64,000 nucleotides of DNA. Origin: Reinekea blandensis MED297 (GTDB taxonomy: Bacteria > Pseudomonadota > Gammaproteobacteria > Pseudomonadales > Natronospirillaceae). The DNA is taken from contig NZ_CH724150.1 in NCBI RefSeq assembly GCF_000153185.1, forward strand, positions 588,683-652,682. The letters run 5' to 3'. The translations under genes were made by a program, and so were the position numbers. The notes under the pieces were generated by a model that was given only the letters and a program-made list of their open reading frames with translations, did no database searches and was not told where the DNA came from. This document shows, piece after piece, positions 63,601-64,000 of the stretch (position 1 is its first letter; each line of letters begins with the position of its first letter).

Positions 63601-64000
63601 GGTCCGTTAATCGTTCCAGATTCTCCCGCGTTCGGCGCATCCGGTTTTCGGTTTCACGACGACGCTCTTTATAGCGGGAAATACCGGCCGCCTCTTCGAT
63701 ATAAACCCTCAGTTCTTCCGGCTTGGACTCAATCAGCCGTGAAATCATACCCTGCTCGATAATGGCATAAGAGCGAGGACCGAGGCCGGTTCCGAGGAAC
63801 AGGTCAGTCACGTCTTTTCGGCGGCATTTGGTGCCATTCAGATAATAGGTGGAGTCGCCATCACGGGTCACCTTGCGGCGAATAGAGATTTCGTTGTAAG
63901 CCGCAAACTCACCACGCAATGTATGATCAGAGTTATCGAACACCAGTTCAACGCTACATTGGCTGACCGGTTTACGGGAGTTACTGCCATTAAAAATAAC
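60689..64000 (-). CDS. smc: Chromosome segregation protein SMC (5' end outside window)
   Basis: About 1103 residues of an SMC ATPase are visible; only the N-terminal part with Walker A is missing past the right edge. Present are the N-terminal linker VELVFDNSDHTLRG, the coiled coils with a central hinge (about residues 450-600 of the visible part), the signature LLSGGEKALTAIAL and Walker B FCMLDEVDAPLDD. It organises and segregates the chromosome with ScpA/ScpB. A MukBEF system is not expected. Confidence 0.97.
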   Translation of the reverse strand, partial: VIFNGSNSRKPVSQCSVELVFDNSDHTLRGEFAAYNEISIRRKVTRDGDSTYYLNGTKCRRKDVTDLFLGTGLGPRSYAIIEQGMISRLIESKPEELRVYIEEAAGISRYKERRRETENRMRRTRENLERLTDLREELDRQLQHLHRQAQSAEKYKQFKQEERQTKAQLSALKWQRLNQEVSGQELKISELETRYESFVTQQRSIDTEVEMLREQHHDATDAFNRVQEQYYQLGNEIARFEQTMQHRQEQSAQLLQDIQDAERQLMEAASEAETDTDRMEEKRETLEIMGPEVEMAAEKAEEVADKLSELEQRQQQWQSKWDAFNQNAQGPKRQAEVAQSRIQHVERVVEQLHRRQETLHRERQAIADNPESETLARLIEDSDLLEGKGEELQGRLEDLTERMQQQREQVDTKRTRLEQARQELQQKTARQSTVEALLKATLGDESEGVQNWLASHQMREAKRLAEDLHVEAGWESAVETVLGDALQAVRVDSVSGMSESIARFKDGTLTLISQQASAPVATAGTLLDKVTSEVALDHWLGTVKTVDNLDAALALQPQLAAHESCITPDGIWVGPNWLRVRRGEDNQHGLLSLQQEREELADIIDELEVTEEDLAVSLDVAQMQLKSVEEEREQLQQENQQLNRELAEVKAELSGKRVQAEELKARSVRLDQDIEEVESQMQEEREALAMTREELQTALDSMEEDVDEREALLGEREELRIEIDDQRDRLKQARDQHHQLQLKRQQLQAEVDSFQTALERAQSQKARSEGRLAKLKEQLAERDDPQDDVQMELEERLERRLEIEETLAEKRALVESADAKMREFDKERHALEQQLQAVRSELEQHRMSAQAILTRRTTLQEQLAEQQFDLDTVLANLPEEANETEWEAALERLAARIQRLGPINLAAIEEYQTQSERKRYLDEQDTDLQKALEVLENAIRKIDKETRTRFKETFDRVNAGLAELFPKVFGGGHAYLELTSDDLLDTGVAIMARPPGKKNSTIHLLSGGEKALTAIALVFSIFRLNPAPFCMLDEVDAPLDDANVGRYAKLVEAMSEHVQFIYITHNKGAMEMAHQLMGVTMNEPGVSRLVTVNVEEAAELAAM

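Overview
The window looks like the chromosome of a marine-type gammaproteobacterium of roughly 50-54% G+C. It has an MksB/MukB-independent SMC-zipA-ligA locus, the block leuC-leuD-leuB-asd-fimV-truA-trpF-accD-folC-dedD-cvpA-purF, and pheS-pheT-ihfA-merR-tRNA-Pro. These gene orders are also typical of Pseudomonas. The secreted polysaccharide hydrolases suggest an Oceanospirillales-like relative (Saccharospirillum/Reinekea type), but genus cannot be proven from this window.

Regions, left to right. 1-2.6 kb: 3' end of a pyruvate kinase gene whose reading frame is disturbed at the window edge, then an ABC exporter operon with an acetyltransferase. 2.86-3.13 kb: a small element with terminal inverted repeats (MITE-like). 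3.2-13.7 kb: a CoA-binding protein and then a carbohydrate-degradation cluster: secreted GH19 chitinase, secreted five-module GH16 laminarinase, AraC-type regulator, cytoplasmic GH3 and GH2 beta-mannosidase. 13.7-16.5 kb: a partner-switching module (PP2C phosphatase with sensor, anti-sigma kinase, STAS antagonist). 16.85-21.6 kb: a decayed prophage or island abutting tRNA-Pro. It contains a 5'-truncated HK97-type capsid gene, a P22-type antirepressor broken by one in-frame stop, a degenerate 96-bp duplication, a phage gene with a frameshift and tandem stops, an AT-rich DUF2971 cargo gene, an Excalibur-domain protein and a second copy of the tRNA-Pro 3' end.

21.6-33.4 kb: translation and core metabolism (tRNA-Pro, merR, ihfA, pheT, pheS, pyrI, pyrB, tRNA-Ala, gltX, long-form gap), a GH13 amylase and a divergent DegV protein. 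Nine perfect copies of a 7-bp unit lie just upstream of pyrBI. 33.4-39 kb: a composite Hpt/REC/REC/GGDEF protein and a MoxR-DUF58-TgpA operon. 39-53 kb: the purF-to-leuC block on the minus strand with a divergent LysR regulator. 53.8-57.4 kb: rhombosortase, rdgC and small conserved proteins. 57.5-64 kb: ligA, zipA and smc, with smc running off the right edge.

Functionally, the window pairs a conserved housekeeping backbone with an accessory carbohydrate cluster and one scarred integration locus. I did not see a clearly new defence or mobile system. The best candidates for unusual biology are the inverted-repeat element, the heptamer array before pyrBI, the tRNA-Pro island scar with its repeated antirepressor tail, and the five-module laminarinase.
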